A stretch of 64,000 nt of DNA. Source: Owenia fusiformis (taxonomy: Eukaryota > Annelida > Polychaeta > Sabellida > Oweniidae). Made by a program: the position numbers and the translations under genes. Below the pieces are notes generated by a model. The model saw only the letters and a program-made list of their open reading frames with translations, did not search any database and was not told the origin of the DNA. Location: contig CAIIXF020000012.1 of assembly GCA_903813345.2 (NCBI GenBank), positions 20,281,520 to 20,345,519 on the forward strand, given 5' to 3'. This document shows positions 42,421 to 54,098 of the stretch, in pieces (positions within the stretch are counted from its first letter, which is position 1; each line of letters starts with the position of its first letter).

Positions 42421-43976
42421 ATCTATTTTAGCAAGGGAATTAACATTGATATGCAATTGATTTCATCATGCATATGTAATGAATATATGCAGGGTGAAAT
42501 CAATTGCATCCCCATAATAAGTCAATGTTACCCTTGCTTTTCTCAGAAGAACTCAAGTTGATCGAGTCTCAACAAGTAGATCCATGAAGGTGAGTATTGC
42601 TAGAATTCGTTTTCTAAAAGTTAGAATAGGGGTTCTTACACAGGAAGGCCCTTGTGAAATTTTTGTTTGGTACTAATTTGCCATCAATGAGGTCACAAAG
42701 AAAATTCATTGTATTAATGTTTACAGATACATGTATGACATTTACAGTACAATACATATGTCCGTGCGTCTCCTAGTAGAGTTATTGCATTAAGGAGGAT
42801 GTAGAAGGGATAGAGTAGAGAGAACTCAAGAGTAAGTTTTGAAGTAATTTTCATGATTAATTTTAAATATTTTTATCTGATAGTTAGCTTCAGAAACGTC
42901 CAACAGTTCTGACCTTATTTCATGATCCTTGTTTTTAAGGTTTTCGAGCAAAACAGTGAAAAGTGAAAATAACTTTTTCAATTCTTCCCATGTTACAGTA
43001 TTTTACACTCTCTGTCCATTCTGCTATCTCTAAAATGATACAATGTAAATGTGAATACGTTATTGTTGATACTTGATAATCAATAAACGTTGAGACAAGG
43101 ATACAAAGATCGAAGTTGGTCTTGGTGTAATGGGGATGTCAAATAATTGAAGAATCGCCCGGTGATAGTAGTCGATGAGAGATTGAACCAATATGGTCTT
43201 CATATGTGCTGAGAAAGAAGAATGATTCCCTGATGCCTAAATTGGTCATTTTGAGTACAGTGCTGCATGTGAATGTTCATATGTTTTGCTGCTTGAATCG
43301 GATTTTAGAAAGAGAGCTAGTTTTGAGTAAATCAATATTGTTTTATAACACATTGGGGGAGGGTAAATCGCAGTTTTACACGGTGGTATCATCTCTGTCT
43401 CATCTCTGTCAGAATAAGGCAATATTTCGGGACACACACAAAGTCGAGAATCAATAAGAGGTGCACTCCAAATATATGCCATTCATTTACCTCTTCAAGT
43501 TTTCTCTTTCCTCTGTTCCTACATTTTCTGATGACTGCACTCTTAGTCTTTTCCTTACATTACGTAATCGCGATCTGTCTTTCACTATTCCCGTGTATTC
43601 CGCCAATGCATTTCTCCGAACAGTCTATTGTTCAGCCCATGTTATTAATTCAATGATCATAAATACCTACTACCTATATATAGTATACGTATACTTTACA
43701 CATTTATATCGCGATTCCTTAGTCGTCGTCATTGGATCAATATTGGTATTATTTGCAATACGTTATGATTTATTTTGAACACTGTGTCTCGTTCTCATTT
43801 CGAAAAGTGGTAACTACTAGAACATTCAAGGTATGTGTATGACAAGTGTATCTTCTGAAGATAACCAGCAGGATTCATGGAAACTTGTATCAACAGTTGA
43901 CATCTACAATGACTCGCCTGGAAGAATAGTGGTGGCAACTTCACACCGGAACATGAGCGTAGAGAGACATTTTTAT
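42421..43976. other. Intergenic
   Basis: No gene is supported. A short inverted pair GAAATCAATTGCAT/ATGCAATTGATTTC flanks 42453-42510. The segment 43840-43930 (TTCTGAAGATAACCAGCAGG) has the look of a retroelement tail, but I could not support that. Confidence 0.4.
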
Positions 43977-44380
43977 GAGTAGAGTCCATTTCACTACTTC
44001 ATTTCGTCAGTAGAACGGCAAAAATATGAAATTGGGAGACCATTGTGCAATAATATATGGAAAAGTATATTCATAATGTACATGAATGACATTTGTATAT
44101 CTTGGATTGCTTCTAGTTTGGCTTATAAAGTGTGTGGCCTCTTATATTTGGATGTTTCTCTGCCATGTTATTTTCAATAAGATTAACATGGCTGAAATTC
44201 TTCAAATTACAAGACGGCACAGGCTTATAAATTGCACAAAAAAATAAAAAATCTGAAATATACAAATGTCATTCATGTACATTATGAATATACTTTTCCA
44301 TATATTATTGCACAATGGTCTCCCAATTTCTTATTATTGCCGTTCTACTGACGAAATGAAGCAGTGAAATGGACTCTAGT
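43977..44380. repeat. 400-bp near-perfect palindrome (foldback)
   Basis: The arms are almost exact complements: AGTCCATTTCACTACTTCAT (43982) against ATGAAGCAGTGAAATGGACT (44356), and CCATTGTGCAATAATATATG against its inverse near 44305. The centre is GCCATGTTATTTTCAATAAG..AACATGGC near 44180. A half copy lies at 10830-10999. Confidence 0.88.
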
Positions 44381-44798
44381 ACGCCACCACAAATTTAGTG
44401 CTCTATAAACGTGCAGTTGATGAACATCGAATTGAATACGAACCTATACACAATCCACACTGAACGATAACTGGAGTTGGTATCATTTGTAATGGTGGAA
44501 TAAAATCAATATATCGATAAACATTATGATTTAATTACCAAAATAGAATCTGGATTCGTCATGCAAACTAATCGGAACTTTATTTGTTCAAATAAAAAAA
44601 TAGTTTGAATCCACACTCTACTTGATTTCATTGAAATTGAAGGTTAATTGGTATCAAACGAAGTCTACCATCTTGAATGATCCTAACTTCATTACGTATT
44701 TTTATTATTTTTTCAGTACGTATTATTCTCCTGAAGACAGTGATGACGTAATATGTTGTTTTGATAAGCATTTGTGGAGGGTAAATGCGAGATAAGAC

Positions 44799-47700
44799 AT
44801 GATGCAGAAGGTGGAATCCTTAATGAAACTTGCCAGCATCCGGACCTTAGCATTCGGAAGAGCCCAGAGAACGATCTCTCGCTATATTTGCGCTACGAAT
44901 GAGGGGACCAGTGGAACATTGTCAGATTTAGGCTCCAGAAAAAAGACATTTCTACAAAAGCAGGTACAGTAGATAATATGTTATAAAGACGCATGTCAAA
45001 AATCATATTTTTGAAAATATTGCTTGGCCAACCCATGTTATTTTCTGGTTTAAAATGAATCATAAAAGCGTAAGAGTGCGTTACGTTTTATAAATATATA
45101 CATTTTATAAAATTTTGAAACGGGTCCCTATTCATAATTTTCCGAATTGTTTGATTTATATTTTTCATTTTTATCATCATGGGGACTTCACTCGCAAGAA
45201 AACATATTGTTTTAATAAAAATCAATGTATTTTTGGCCAGAAAATACTCTAAGGAAACGATATGACTGTCTAAAATCACTTGCAATAGCCTACGTCACTC
45301 TAGCTTTGAATGTTTTCTTTGTAATATCAAAATTTCTTGGAATCGACATTGACTAATTGTATAAATACTGTTTATATTAAAAGTAGAGAAGAGGACTTTC
45401 TTGAAACAGGGTGTGCAAACGTGTAGAGTATTTTGGTGGAGTACACAGAAAATACATACAAAAGTTCGGTAGGTGTAGTGATTTTGTCATTTGTGAACAC
45501 ATTTTGAATACGTCCTCATCGTTCCTGAATAGGCTCATCACATTCCCAAACATCGGGGAGACATTCAGTTGTCACAAATTGACACCCAAAGCAAGATAGT
45601 TGTTCAATAATGCGGGGCTAACCATGGAATTTTTGTTCAAAATCAAAATATTTCTTTGGTTAACTCCCACATTTCTGGAAACCTAGATAGACGGCTGTCA
45701 ATAATAATAATGGAATACTTCCCCAAAGTACGCAATGAGCGTATTGGCAGGTGAGGAAATACTATGAAACGTTCACAGACTTCCAAATAACGACACCTAC
45801 CTGCTTCAAGTTTCGAACGAAAATACTCAACGTTACGCGAGTTTCCACCCCCTGAAAAATGTGAAGTTGTCTCCGTACGTTATCTTGAGTCAGAAATACG
45901 TGACACCGTCTAGAATATCAAGTTCAGACGCATGTGACCTCGAAATATAACATTGAACGTGCATCTATTATCATAGCTCTGAGAAACTCACAAAGTTCTA
46001 ATTGTGATGATTAACATAAAATGTTCAGCACTGGAATATAGGTAAACACATGTGAAACCCATTGTTAAGATCGTTTTTGTGACTGATATTTAAATCCATT
46101 GATAAACCGTCTGCGTTTTATCTTCACTATTTCGCCCTTCAAAACTCAATCGTGTCAATAGTCTAAAGGCAGGTGCAACTTGACAGTCATCGAATATAGC
46201 TAAAGATAGGTTTTGAGATTAGAACTTGGCTTTTGGTCTTTCTATATATACACAAACCAAAGGTTAGTACAGTTTGACCAAGTCTGTTATAACGATTATC
46301 TATAAGTGTTTTAAGTGTTTAATGTTCAATCAGAAACAAACTTCAAGAACTTCACTGTCTATTCACTTTGCCGCAAGGTGCAACAGGTCAACAAATATGT
46401 TTTAAAACTAAGTGCAGTAAAATGCAAAATATGAAGTGAATTTGATATTGATATATATTTTATCCATTACTCTAATAATTTATTATAAACAATTATGGTA
46501 AAAATGAGGTATTTCTGACCTTAAAATGCCTTTTCAATTCAAGTCAGTGTTGCTCCTTGACCATGTTGATGAGCTGAAATATGATTATTTAACCCAATAC
46601 CAGATTTAAGCATTCATATTTAATTAATTTTTGAGATATTTTATTTTCAAATCCATTGATTAAACATGCAAATGTTATATTCCATCAGAAATCACCTTCG
46701 GCGTCTCGGTATAAAACTGAAAAATTGTGAAATTCTAGCAAAATATCAAAAGAGATCACTTTTGACAATAGTGAGAGAAAATATGAGGTGATAGGCTTTA
46801 TAGTGGTAAAACAATCACGGCCGAATTCGGATATGACCCGCTTTCAATTTTTAATCATTCCGGAAAGGACGATTCTCGGTTTGGAGAACGAAGTTCATCA
46901 ATATAAACGAGCATTATCCCTGCTTCGGACAAATTTGATTTTTTTTACATAATATAGAGTTTAAGGTCTTCTTTTGCATGGTCATAATTTAATTTGGGTA
47001 ATATTTCTAGATTTTTCGCAAAAAAATATTAGCGCAGTACACTTATGAACTTTTTTCCCCAAATCGAGACTTGTATTTTATTGAATCGGTCTAATTGATC
47101 GTTATCCCTGCTTCAGACCAATTTGTTATTTTTACATCTTGTAGATTTAAATGTCCTCTTTTGAATATTCATAGTTTAATTTGGGTAATATTTCTATATT
47201 TTTCATGAAAAAAATTATTAGCCCAGGAGACTGTTCTCCAAACCGAGAATCGTCCTTTCAGATTTCTAAGGTCATATTTGATATAGTATCTCCAAGCCAA
47301 AATGCCACAATTTATGATAAGCGAAACCAGAAATATCGAAGTTACTTAAGAAACACATGTCATAACACTCTTACCACATTTTACAAACACTCCTACCACA
47401 TTTTTAGAGAGGGAGTTCCAAGAAAATAACCTAGTCTACATTGTTTGTATGTATTGCAGAGACTATTCGAAACTAACGCTATTGAGGTAGTAATGGACTG
47501 CCATCTTTCAATCAATATAAACAATATTTTCATCGAACTGACATGAAAATGGTAATTATATCCTCATGTAGTCTTGCTCCAGATCTTTGCGCATTTCGAA
47601 ATGGGGAGCGTCAGAAATTTGATGCAAGACTAGTGTAATGTATACACTGTATGTCATTTTGTCAAACTATTTTAGGTTGACCAACAGGCGCGCAAACAGC

Positions 47701-48941
47701 ATAAAGATGCCACCATGAACGAAGCATGTCGACGCAATCCGTTGACCACAGTCACTCACAAACAATTGGTCTTGAATTCTGATCATCTAATAATGCCAAC
47801 AATAACTGGAACGCTCGACGATCTCAACGATCCTCATGGCCAGTCTGGAATTGTGTTAAATTATGTCTGGCTTAGGGACCATTGTAGATGTGACTCGTGT
47901 TATCATCACACAACCTCACAGAGACTATTCGAAACTAACGCTATTGATCTTGATATTCGGCCCAATAATGCAGCTTTGACCTTCGATCCGGATGTTAACG
48001 ATCATGTGTTGCATATCACATGGCCAGATGGCCACCAATCACAGTTCACATATTCATGGTTGACGGATTCTAAAAATATATTCGCTGGCAAGTATCCTAA
48101 GTCAAAGTCGGTGCAGACGCTTTGGGACGCTAACACTATAAAAGAAATCGATATCAAAGCTGTTGAATATGAAAAATATATGGACAAATCAAATGATGAA
48201 AGCCTGAAAGTGCTACTGGAGAATGTACTCCGATATGGCTATGGTTTGGTTCACGGATGTCAGACATCGATTGATGACACTGCCAAAACTGCCGAAAGAC
48301 TCTGCATCATACAGAACTCCTTATTTGGTCATATGTGGAGTTTCACGAACGATCTGGAACACAGCGACACGGCATACACTAATTTGGCCTTAGGTGCCCA
48401 TAACGACACGTGTTATTTTTTGAAAGGTGCGGGAATTCAAGTATTCCACCTCTTAGAACACACCGGTGCTGGGGGTGAAACGTTACTGGTTGATGGGTTC
48501 AAAGCACTGGAAACACTCAGGCGTAACCATAAATGGGCATATGATTTCCTCGTAGAGACATCTATTGTTCATGAATATGTCGAACCTGGGATCGACATCA
48601 AAAGCCTTGATAGCATCATAAACGTACATCCAATTACAAAGGAACCGATAGCTTTGCGGTTTAACACGTACGATCGTGCAAGTTTGAACACCATTGATCA
48701 AGAGGATATGCCAAAGTTCTATGAAGCGAACAAGTTACTCGCGAATGAAATTCAGAACCCCCAGAATGAGTTCTGGTTGAAACTAAAGCCTGGGACCGTA
48801 CTATTCGTGGACAATTGGCGATTATTACACGGGAGGTCCGCATTTACCGGCAGACGCTGCGTATGTGGATGCTATTTGGCAAGGGATGATTGGACAAGTA
48901 AAGCAAGAGAGTTGGGACTGGTGTCATCGTTCCATTTTTAA
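44799..48941 (+). CDS. TMLHE: Trimethyllysine dioxygenase, mitochondrial
   Basis: There are two exons, 44799-44963 and 47676-48941, joined in phase 0 (CAG/GTACAG donor, TTTTAG acceptor), giving 476 aa. Exon 1 encodes a basic, serine-rich leader (RTLAFGRAQRTISRYIC) of the mitochondrial type; an in-frame TAA just upstream fixes the start. Exon 2 has the BBOX/TMLHE N-terminal zinc region (WLRDHCRCDSC) and the 2-oxoglutarate oxygenase core. The iron triad is H297 and D299 (GAHNDTCYF) and H440 (DNWRLLHGR); the arginines of FTGRRC (448-449) are placed to bind 2-oxoglutarate. The closest match by motif is TMLHE rather than BBOX1 (GIQVFH, NEFWLKLKPG, CGCYLARDD). In the family the enzyme hydroxylates N6-trimethyllysine in the matrix, the first step of carnitine synthesis. 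Vertebrate TMLHE is about 421 aa, so the N-terminus is longer here. Confidence 0.93.
46859..47267. repeat. Inverted-repeat element in the TMLHE intron
   Basis: AAAGGACGATTCTCGGTTTG..GAGAAC (46864-46889) is perfectly inverted at about 47233-47258. Between the arms lies a diverged tandem duplication (TTATCCCTGCTTCGGACAAA at 46914, TTATCCCTGCTTCAGACCAA at 47102; each followed by TTTAATTTGGGTAATATTTC). Confidence 0.82.
47457..47485 (+). repeat. 29-nt copy of TMLHE coding sequence inside its intron
   Basis: The stretch starting CAGAGACTATTCGAAACTAA and ending CGCTATTGA is identical to coding nt 47919-47947. In the intron it is preceded by TATTG and followed by GGTAGTAA, so it looks bordered by an AG acceptor and a GT donor. 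Confidence 0.88.
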
Positions 48942-49538
48942 ATCTGACTTTAAAATGTTGTACGCATCTTTCAATGATTTTGCTCCCAGTTTTATACCCA
49001 AGCATTGGTAGCTTATTGTTTTATGTTTGAATTTCTAGATAAAAGCAAAATAATACTGTATAATTGAGAAGATAATTCATTTCTTTTCAACAGTTTCAAA
49101 GTTGATGAAAATTACTAGAGACTGGGCCCTTTTAACATAATAGTTGCCACAATACGCATATTTTCATACATAATGTACATCAATTCATATCATGGACTGA
49201 TGCTATATATTAAGATTATACAGTGATTGTCATGTCCATAGTTATGGTTGTCTAGGTGATATTGGTCTCAAAGGGGAAATGGCTCCGACTATAGGTGTGA
49301 TGGTGTGATGTACCACTGTGGTCTGTCGTTGTGACTCATCGTCTGATAGCACCTGAAATATTAACAAATTATTTCAAAATAACTTAGTTACAGTTACCAA
49401 GGTATTGTGCTTTTTACTGATTGTCACCTGTGTACCAAACGCTATTATTGCCACTTACGTCACTCTCATCCATGTATAGTTGTATAATATTGGTGAGTGA
49501 AATACCAATTATATACTGACGAGATGTATCGTCGTGTA
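48942..49538. other. TMLHE 3' flank
   Basis: Presumed 3' UTR and spacer. No canonical AATAAA was seen in the first 200 bp. No gene. Confidence 0.4.
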
Positions 49539-50010
49539 TTTCATACTTGAGTGGGTTTGGGGTAGATATCACCCGGGAATATATATCATATCTGAGGAGC
49601 GGGCAGGATATATTGTATATGTCTCGCTCTAGGCCAAATGCGGGCAGATATAATATATCCATCCCGCTTCCGGGAATTTTTTCAAAAGTTTAAAAATTTA
49701 AATTTCAGAAGTTTAAAATTTTTCAAAAAGTTTAAATGTTACAATTCTATTGTATTGAACTGAAGGAATATTATGAAAATGTTAAATATAAATTGTGCTT
49801 TTACAGTATAGGCCTATCTTGTCATTTGAAAAAGGTGGTAAAGGTTATATCTACCCCAAACCCACTCAAGTATGAGATACACCAGTTATGTACGGTCGGT
49901 TTTGGATACAGTGTTTATCCCGCGGGAAATATGTGTATCTCCCTCCGTCCCTGCGGTCCCTCGTGAGATACACATATTTCCCTTGGGATAAACCCTGTAT
50001 CCAAAACCTC
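49539..50010. repeat. Nested inverted repeats
   Basis: Outer pair: CATACTTGAGTGGGTTTGGG (about 49548) is inverted at CCCAAACCCACTCAAGTATG (about 49855). An adjacent hairpin at 49905-50010 has arms of about 45 bp (TTTTGGATACAGTGTTTATC and GATAAACCCTGTATCCAAAA). Confidence 0.82.
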
Positions 50011-50280
50011 CCAGTACATCAGTAACCCTTATATATTTCACCATTATAGTATTGTATATCAATCTTGTATACAGTCCCATCTTCGGAATTCTACGAGTAT
50101 AAACGTGATTTGTTACTCCATCCTTTACGAAGAGATCGTATTTCTGGTAGTTATACACTTAGTCTGGATTGCTAAGTGTAACCTCCGCATTTTTGCCCAT
50201 TTTATACACAATTCCATTTGCGAGACTGGACAATTTACATGTTGTCTACAAATTTTAGGGTGAGGATTTCCTCGATTTTT

Positions 50281-50544
50281 CTACTCGATATTTCGATAAT
50301 TAGTGAACACATTTGCACCATTCTTTCGTCTTACCATTATACTATCCTGCTCTTGTACAACCAGAGGGGAGATGGCTCTCGGGTTGTTTCTGTTTCGAAC
50401 TGGAATACTCCAGGGGGAGTTAGCCTCGTTTGATGACGTCATTTCCGTTCTAATAAGCTGCACCTGTTTTGAGGCAGAACTGCCAGTGCCTCCAGTAACG
50501 TCGAACATGATGGATTCTAGTTCATTGTCGCTGTTCTCGATTGT
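50281..50544 (-). CDS. Possible terminal exon of an unidentified gene
   Basis: A minus-strand frame opens at an acceptor-like TTTCTCTTAAAAG (exon start 50544) and runs about 87 codons to a stop at 50281. It reads TIENSDNELESIMFDVTGG, then VQEQDSIMVRRKNGANVF and ends NYRNIE. The composition is polar and protein-like. An internal ATG at 50508 gives 75 codons if there is no splicing. No domain is recognised and no linked exon found; it could be a chance frame or part of the gene transcribed from the 55-kb region. Confidence 0.25.
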   Translation of the reverse strand, partial: TIENSDNELESIMFDVTGGTGSSASKQVQLIRTEMTSSNEANSPWSIPVRNRNNPRAISPLVVQEQDSIMVRRKNGANVFTNYRNIE

Positions 50545-50599
50545 CTTTTAAGAGAAACAATAAAAGAGCATTATAAATGTGTGTCTTACTACATCGGCC

Positions 50600-52200
50600 T
50601 AATCAAAGTTTATTCTATCGATAGCATTTTACATCTAATAAATGGCTATACATTAGCAAGCATTTCCGAATTCAACTATCAACTGACGGCTAACGGTGTG
50701 ATTAATATTTTATGGCCAACTCATTATATGCACCTGCTGTGTATCTTGATAGCTACCAGCGTCTAAGCCGATCGCTGCCCCGCATGACGGTTTAATTCAT
50801 TCAGAAAGGGGTTTGATCGTTATTTAGATTTATGCATATTGTGATTAAGTAACCGTGCACGGAATGCATAATTTTATAGGGAGGTTACATCCTTCATTGA
50901 AAGGACTTCATTTATTATTCAATTCTCTCTATTTACTCTATGGAAAGAAGTGAACTACTCTTGGACCAAGGGTGGGGGCGTTAAGTTTGACGTATTTAGG
51001 AGAACCTGTAGGTGAGCGTGTAATATTTCGACCCCAGGGATTATTGTTTGACGGTTTCACGCCTAACCATCGAAACGCACAGTGACACAACACGCCGTCG
51101 TACACTAGATAACTATTAACCGATTTGAAGCAAAGACAATGGTGTAGATTTGATGTAGGTTTTAAAAAAGTATCTGAGGAATACATCAAGGATTTGAAGA
51201 TTAATTTTGTGTGTATTCGTCTAGGAAGACATTTAACTTTCTAGCAACGTTAAAATATTTTCAAACAGTGCTCGAACAGTGCCCAGACTTGTCCCTTCAT
51301 GTCCCATGAAAATAATTTACTCAATATCTCCCTTGATGTCCCATCGTGTCCAATTGTTGTATGATGGCTAGCTTTAGTGTTATGAAAAATACGTTGCCTG
51401 CATTAGGGTTAGAGTAAGAGTAGTTAGAGTAAGTTCAATGGGACAACGCACATTCGAGTTGACAACGTACATTTATGATTTTTCAAATTATAGCCAAAAC
51501 GTTAATACTTATTAGATCTTCAACATACCTTAATTGTGTAGTTTAAAGAAACATATTCTCAAAAAAATATTCGTCACTTTTAGACGACAGGGGAGGAAAT
51601 GTGTAAAAAAACATTTTCCAACCGGCCAATTATCGAGCACTGTTCGAAAATCTTTTAACGTTATTCAAAAGTTAAATGTCTTCCCAAACGAATACACACA
51701 AAATCAAACATGAAATCCTTAATGTATTACTCAGATTATTTTTTAAAACCTACATCGAACCTACAGCATTGTCCTTGCTTCAAATTGGTTAAATAGTGAA
51801 ACCGTACATCTAACGTGTACGATAGGTATATTTTGTCACTGTACGTTGTCGATGGTTAGGCGTGGGTTTGATTGATAATTTATGGCCAACTCATATGTAC
51901 TGCTGTGCATCTAGATTCTAGATAGCCACTAGAGCATCTAACCCGACCGCTGCCCTAGATGACGGTATAATCTCTACAAGTTGAATGATCTATTATTCAT
52001 TATGTTAGTTAACTAGCAGTTTGACGTTAATTAAACTTTAATTGATGCAGATAATTATGCAACCGTTAGCCGACAGTTGATTCAAACGAATGATACCTTA
52101 GTCGCGATAAGACCGATAAACGGCAGATAAGAGTGGGTTTGGTAAACCAGAATATACTCTTTTAGACGTGGGTTTGATTGATATTTTATGGCCAACTCAT
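50600..52200. repeat. Duplicated and inverted blocks
   Basis: Direct pair: 50690-50890 (TTTATGGCCAACTCATTATA, CGATCGCTGCC, ATGACGGTTTAAT) and 51868-52080; a third short copy TTTATGGCCAACTCATACTA is at 52185. Inverted pair: 51045-51280 against 51628-51870 (GTGTATTCGTCTAGGAAGAC with GTCTTCCCAAACGAATACAC; ACAGTGCTCGAACAGTGC with CGAGCACTGTTCGA). The spacer of about 350 bp has no gene. Identity is moderate, so the event is old. Confidence 0.7.
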
Positions 52201-52844
52201 ACTATTTTAGACACGCATTTTAAAGGGAGAATCAGATCGAGTGAGCAAGCTAAAGCTAAACAAAAATTGTCTCAATTTTAGAATATTTTTGACAAATAAC
52301 ATTCGTAAACATGTCTATTTTCTAAAACCCCAAAAGTGCATGCTTTATTTCAGGAAAACTAAAGATTGTTACTGTAATCTTTTATTTTTCTACAGTTATG
52401 GTTGCCATTTTTATTATTTGGAACAGTTTACCCCAATTTTTTCACTTTGAATCCTTACTTCACCTATTTATAACATATTGCGAATCTTTTGTGTGATATT
52501 GTATGTATAAAGATCGTTAAGAATTGATCGATTGGTCAATTGTACACGTTGTTTGCATTTTTCTCTTTGGTTCTGATTCTGCCTTTAATATCTGCTATTT
52601 ACTTCAACGAACTTAACGGAGGGAGACCATATGGATACCGTACGGTAACGGACGAGAAAAGCTTAAAAATCAACCATGTCGGACCAGCGTGAGATAACAC
52701 TAAATTGACCATGTAAAATCTTCGAACTCGGTGCACTGATTACATAGTACATATCCATGATAGAATGTGTAATGTTAGAAAGATTCATACTTAATTTAAA
52801 TGAAATGAAAAATGGCACTTTCCAAATAAATCAATTGTTATAAC
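52201..52844. other. Intergenic
   Basis: No feature supported. Confidence 0.35.
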
Positions 52845-53270
52845 AGGTGCATGATTGTTATGATTGTTGCATGGTTGTTATGATGCATGATTTTTTTACA
52901 TGTGCATGGTCGTTATGATTGTTGCATGATTCAATAGTGATTGTTGCATTGCATGATTATTATGTGCATGATTGATATGTGCATGATTGTTATTACATGT
53001 GCATGATTGTTATGATTGTTGCATGGTTGTCATGTGCATGATTGTTATTACATGTGCATGATTGTTATGATTGTTGCATGATTGTTATTATATGTGCTTG
53101 ATTGTTATGATTGTTGCGTAATTCAATAGTGAGTGTTGCATTGCATGATTGTTATGTGCATGATTGTTATTACAGGTGCATGATTGTTATTACATGTGCA
53201 TGAATTGATTGTTATGATCGTTGCATGATTGTTATGTGCATGCCTGTTATTACATGTGCATGAACCTAAC
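52845..53270. repeat. Irregular minisatellite GTGCATGATTGTTAT(TACAT)
   Basis: More than 20 copies of GCATGATTGTTAT and variants (GCATGGTTGTTATGA, TTACATGTGCATGATTGT) occur with unit lengths changing between about 13 and 23 bp. A longer piece (ATTCAATAGTGATTGTTGCATT) occurs twice. Confidence 0.85.
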
Positions 53271-53849
53271 TATATCGTATCACCATTCATTCCCCAAATA
53301 AAGTCGTATATTTGCAGTCGAATCATGTAATGATCTGGAGACTGCAATTCTTTGAAATGAGAAAAATGGTGAGGTAATACCAGCAAGTGCATAGACATAC
53401 ACATTGCCATCTCTCATCACAAATTAAATCACCATTCTTTTGATCAAAGTTTTGAACGATGGTTATAAAGCACACGTTTTTGCATCGGATACAGATGACT
53501 ATTTGTAAGAGATTGTGTTGCTCCACATATTTCAAGAAACATTTAGCATATTAGCGTACGAATACCTTTATATGTATTCGTTTCTCCGTAACAAAACGAC
53601 TTTTCCATCACTTCTTCGCGTTTAATTACATTGAAATCACTGACATATCATGGATCATTCCATACCTACCATTAATCACGAAATATGATAGTTCACTTAC
53701 AAAAGTTGTGATGCTACAGTTGTTTTCTTTTATGATTTTCAGCTTTTTTCGTAGTTTGCCGAATGAATCCAAATGGTCTCCGTTCTTTCACTTCATAAAG
53801 GTTGTACAGGTCCGATCGGATGGAGAACTTTGAGACAGAACGGGTTGGG
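53271..53849. other. Intergenic
   Basis: No gene supported; the minus-strand frame at 53323-53535 has no recognisable features. Confidence 0.35.
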
Positions 53850-54003
53850 CAACAAGATAATATATGAATAACAAATATTAGTTAATGAAAACACAGAATG
53901 AAATCCTGTTCTAAGGGCTGATGTGAAAAAGTCAGTCCACCCCAGTGGGAATCGACCCCACGACCCCTCGCTTACAACAAGATAATATATGAATAACGAA
54001 TAT
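53850..54003 (-). mobile_element. Short tRNA-derived retroposon with 29-bp flanking repeats
   Basis: The stretch starting CAACAAGATAATATATGAAT (53850-53878) recurs at 53975-54003 with one mismatch. The 96 bp between them carry, on the minus strand, a tRNA T-arm GTGGGGTCGATTCCCAC with a perfect 5-bp stem and consensus B box GGTCGATTCC, followed by TTTTT. It looks like a retroposed tRNA 3' half or SINE fragment with a long target-site duplication. Confidence 0.72.
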
Positions 54004-54098
54004 AATTAATACAGCTTAATAAAAATTGGACCTTTGTCATAACTTTGAGAAAATTACCAATTTTGTTCAAATTCTCAAAAAGCTGACACTTTCAACTT

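Noticed and set aside
43461..43778. 105-codon plus-strand ORF with hydrophobic stretches
   Set aside because: No homology pattern, A+T-driven composition and no splice or promoter signs; probably chance.
43820..43930. Segment resembling a retroelement 3' tail (TTCTGAAGATAACCAGCAGG)
   Set aside because: Only a vague resemblance; no reverse transcriptase frame or terminal repeats nearby.
43977..44798. TMLHE promoter elements
   Set aside because: I could not identify a TATA box or initiator with confidence; the palindrome is reported as a repeat only.
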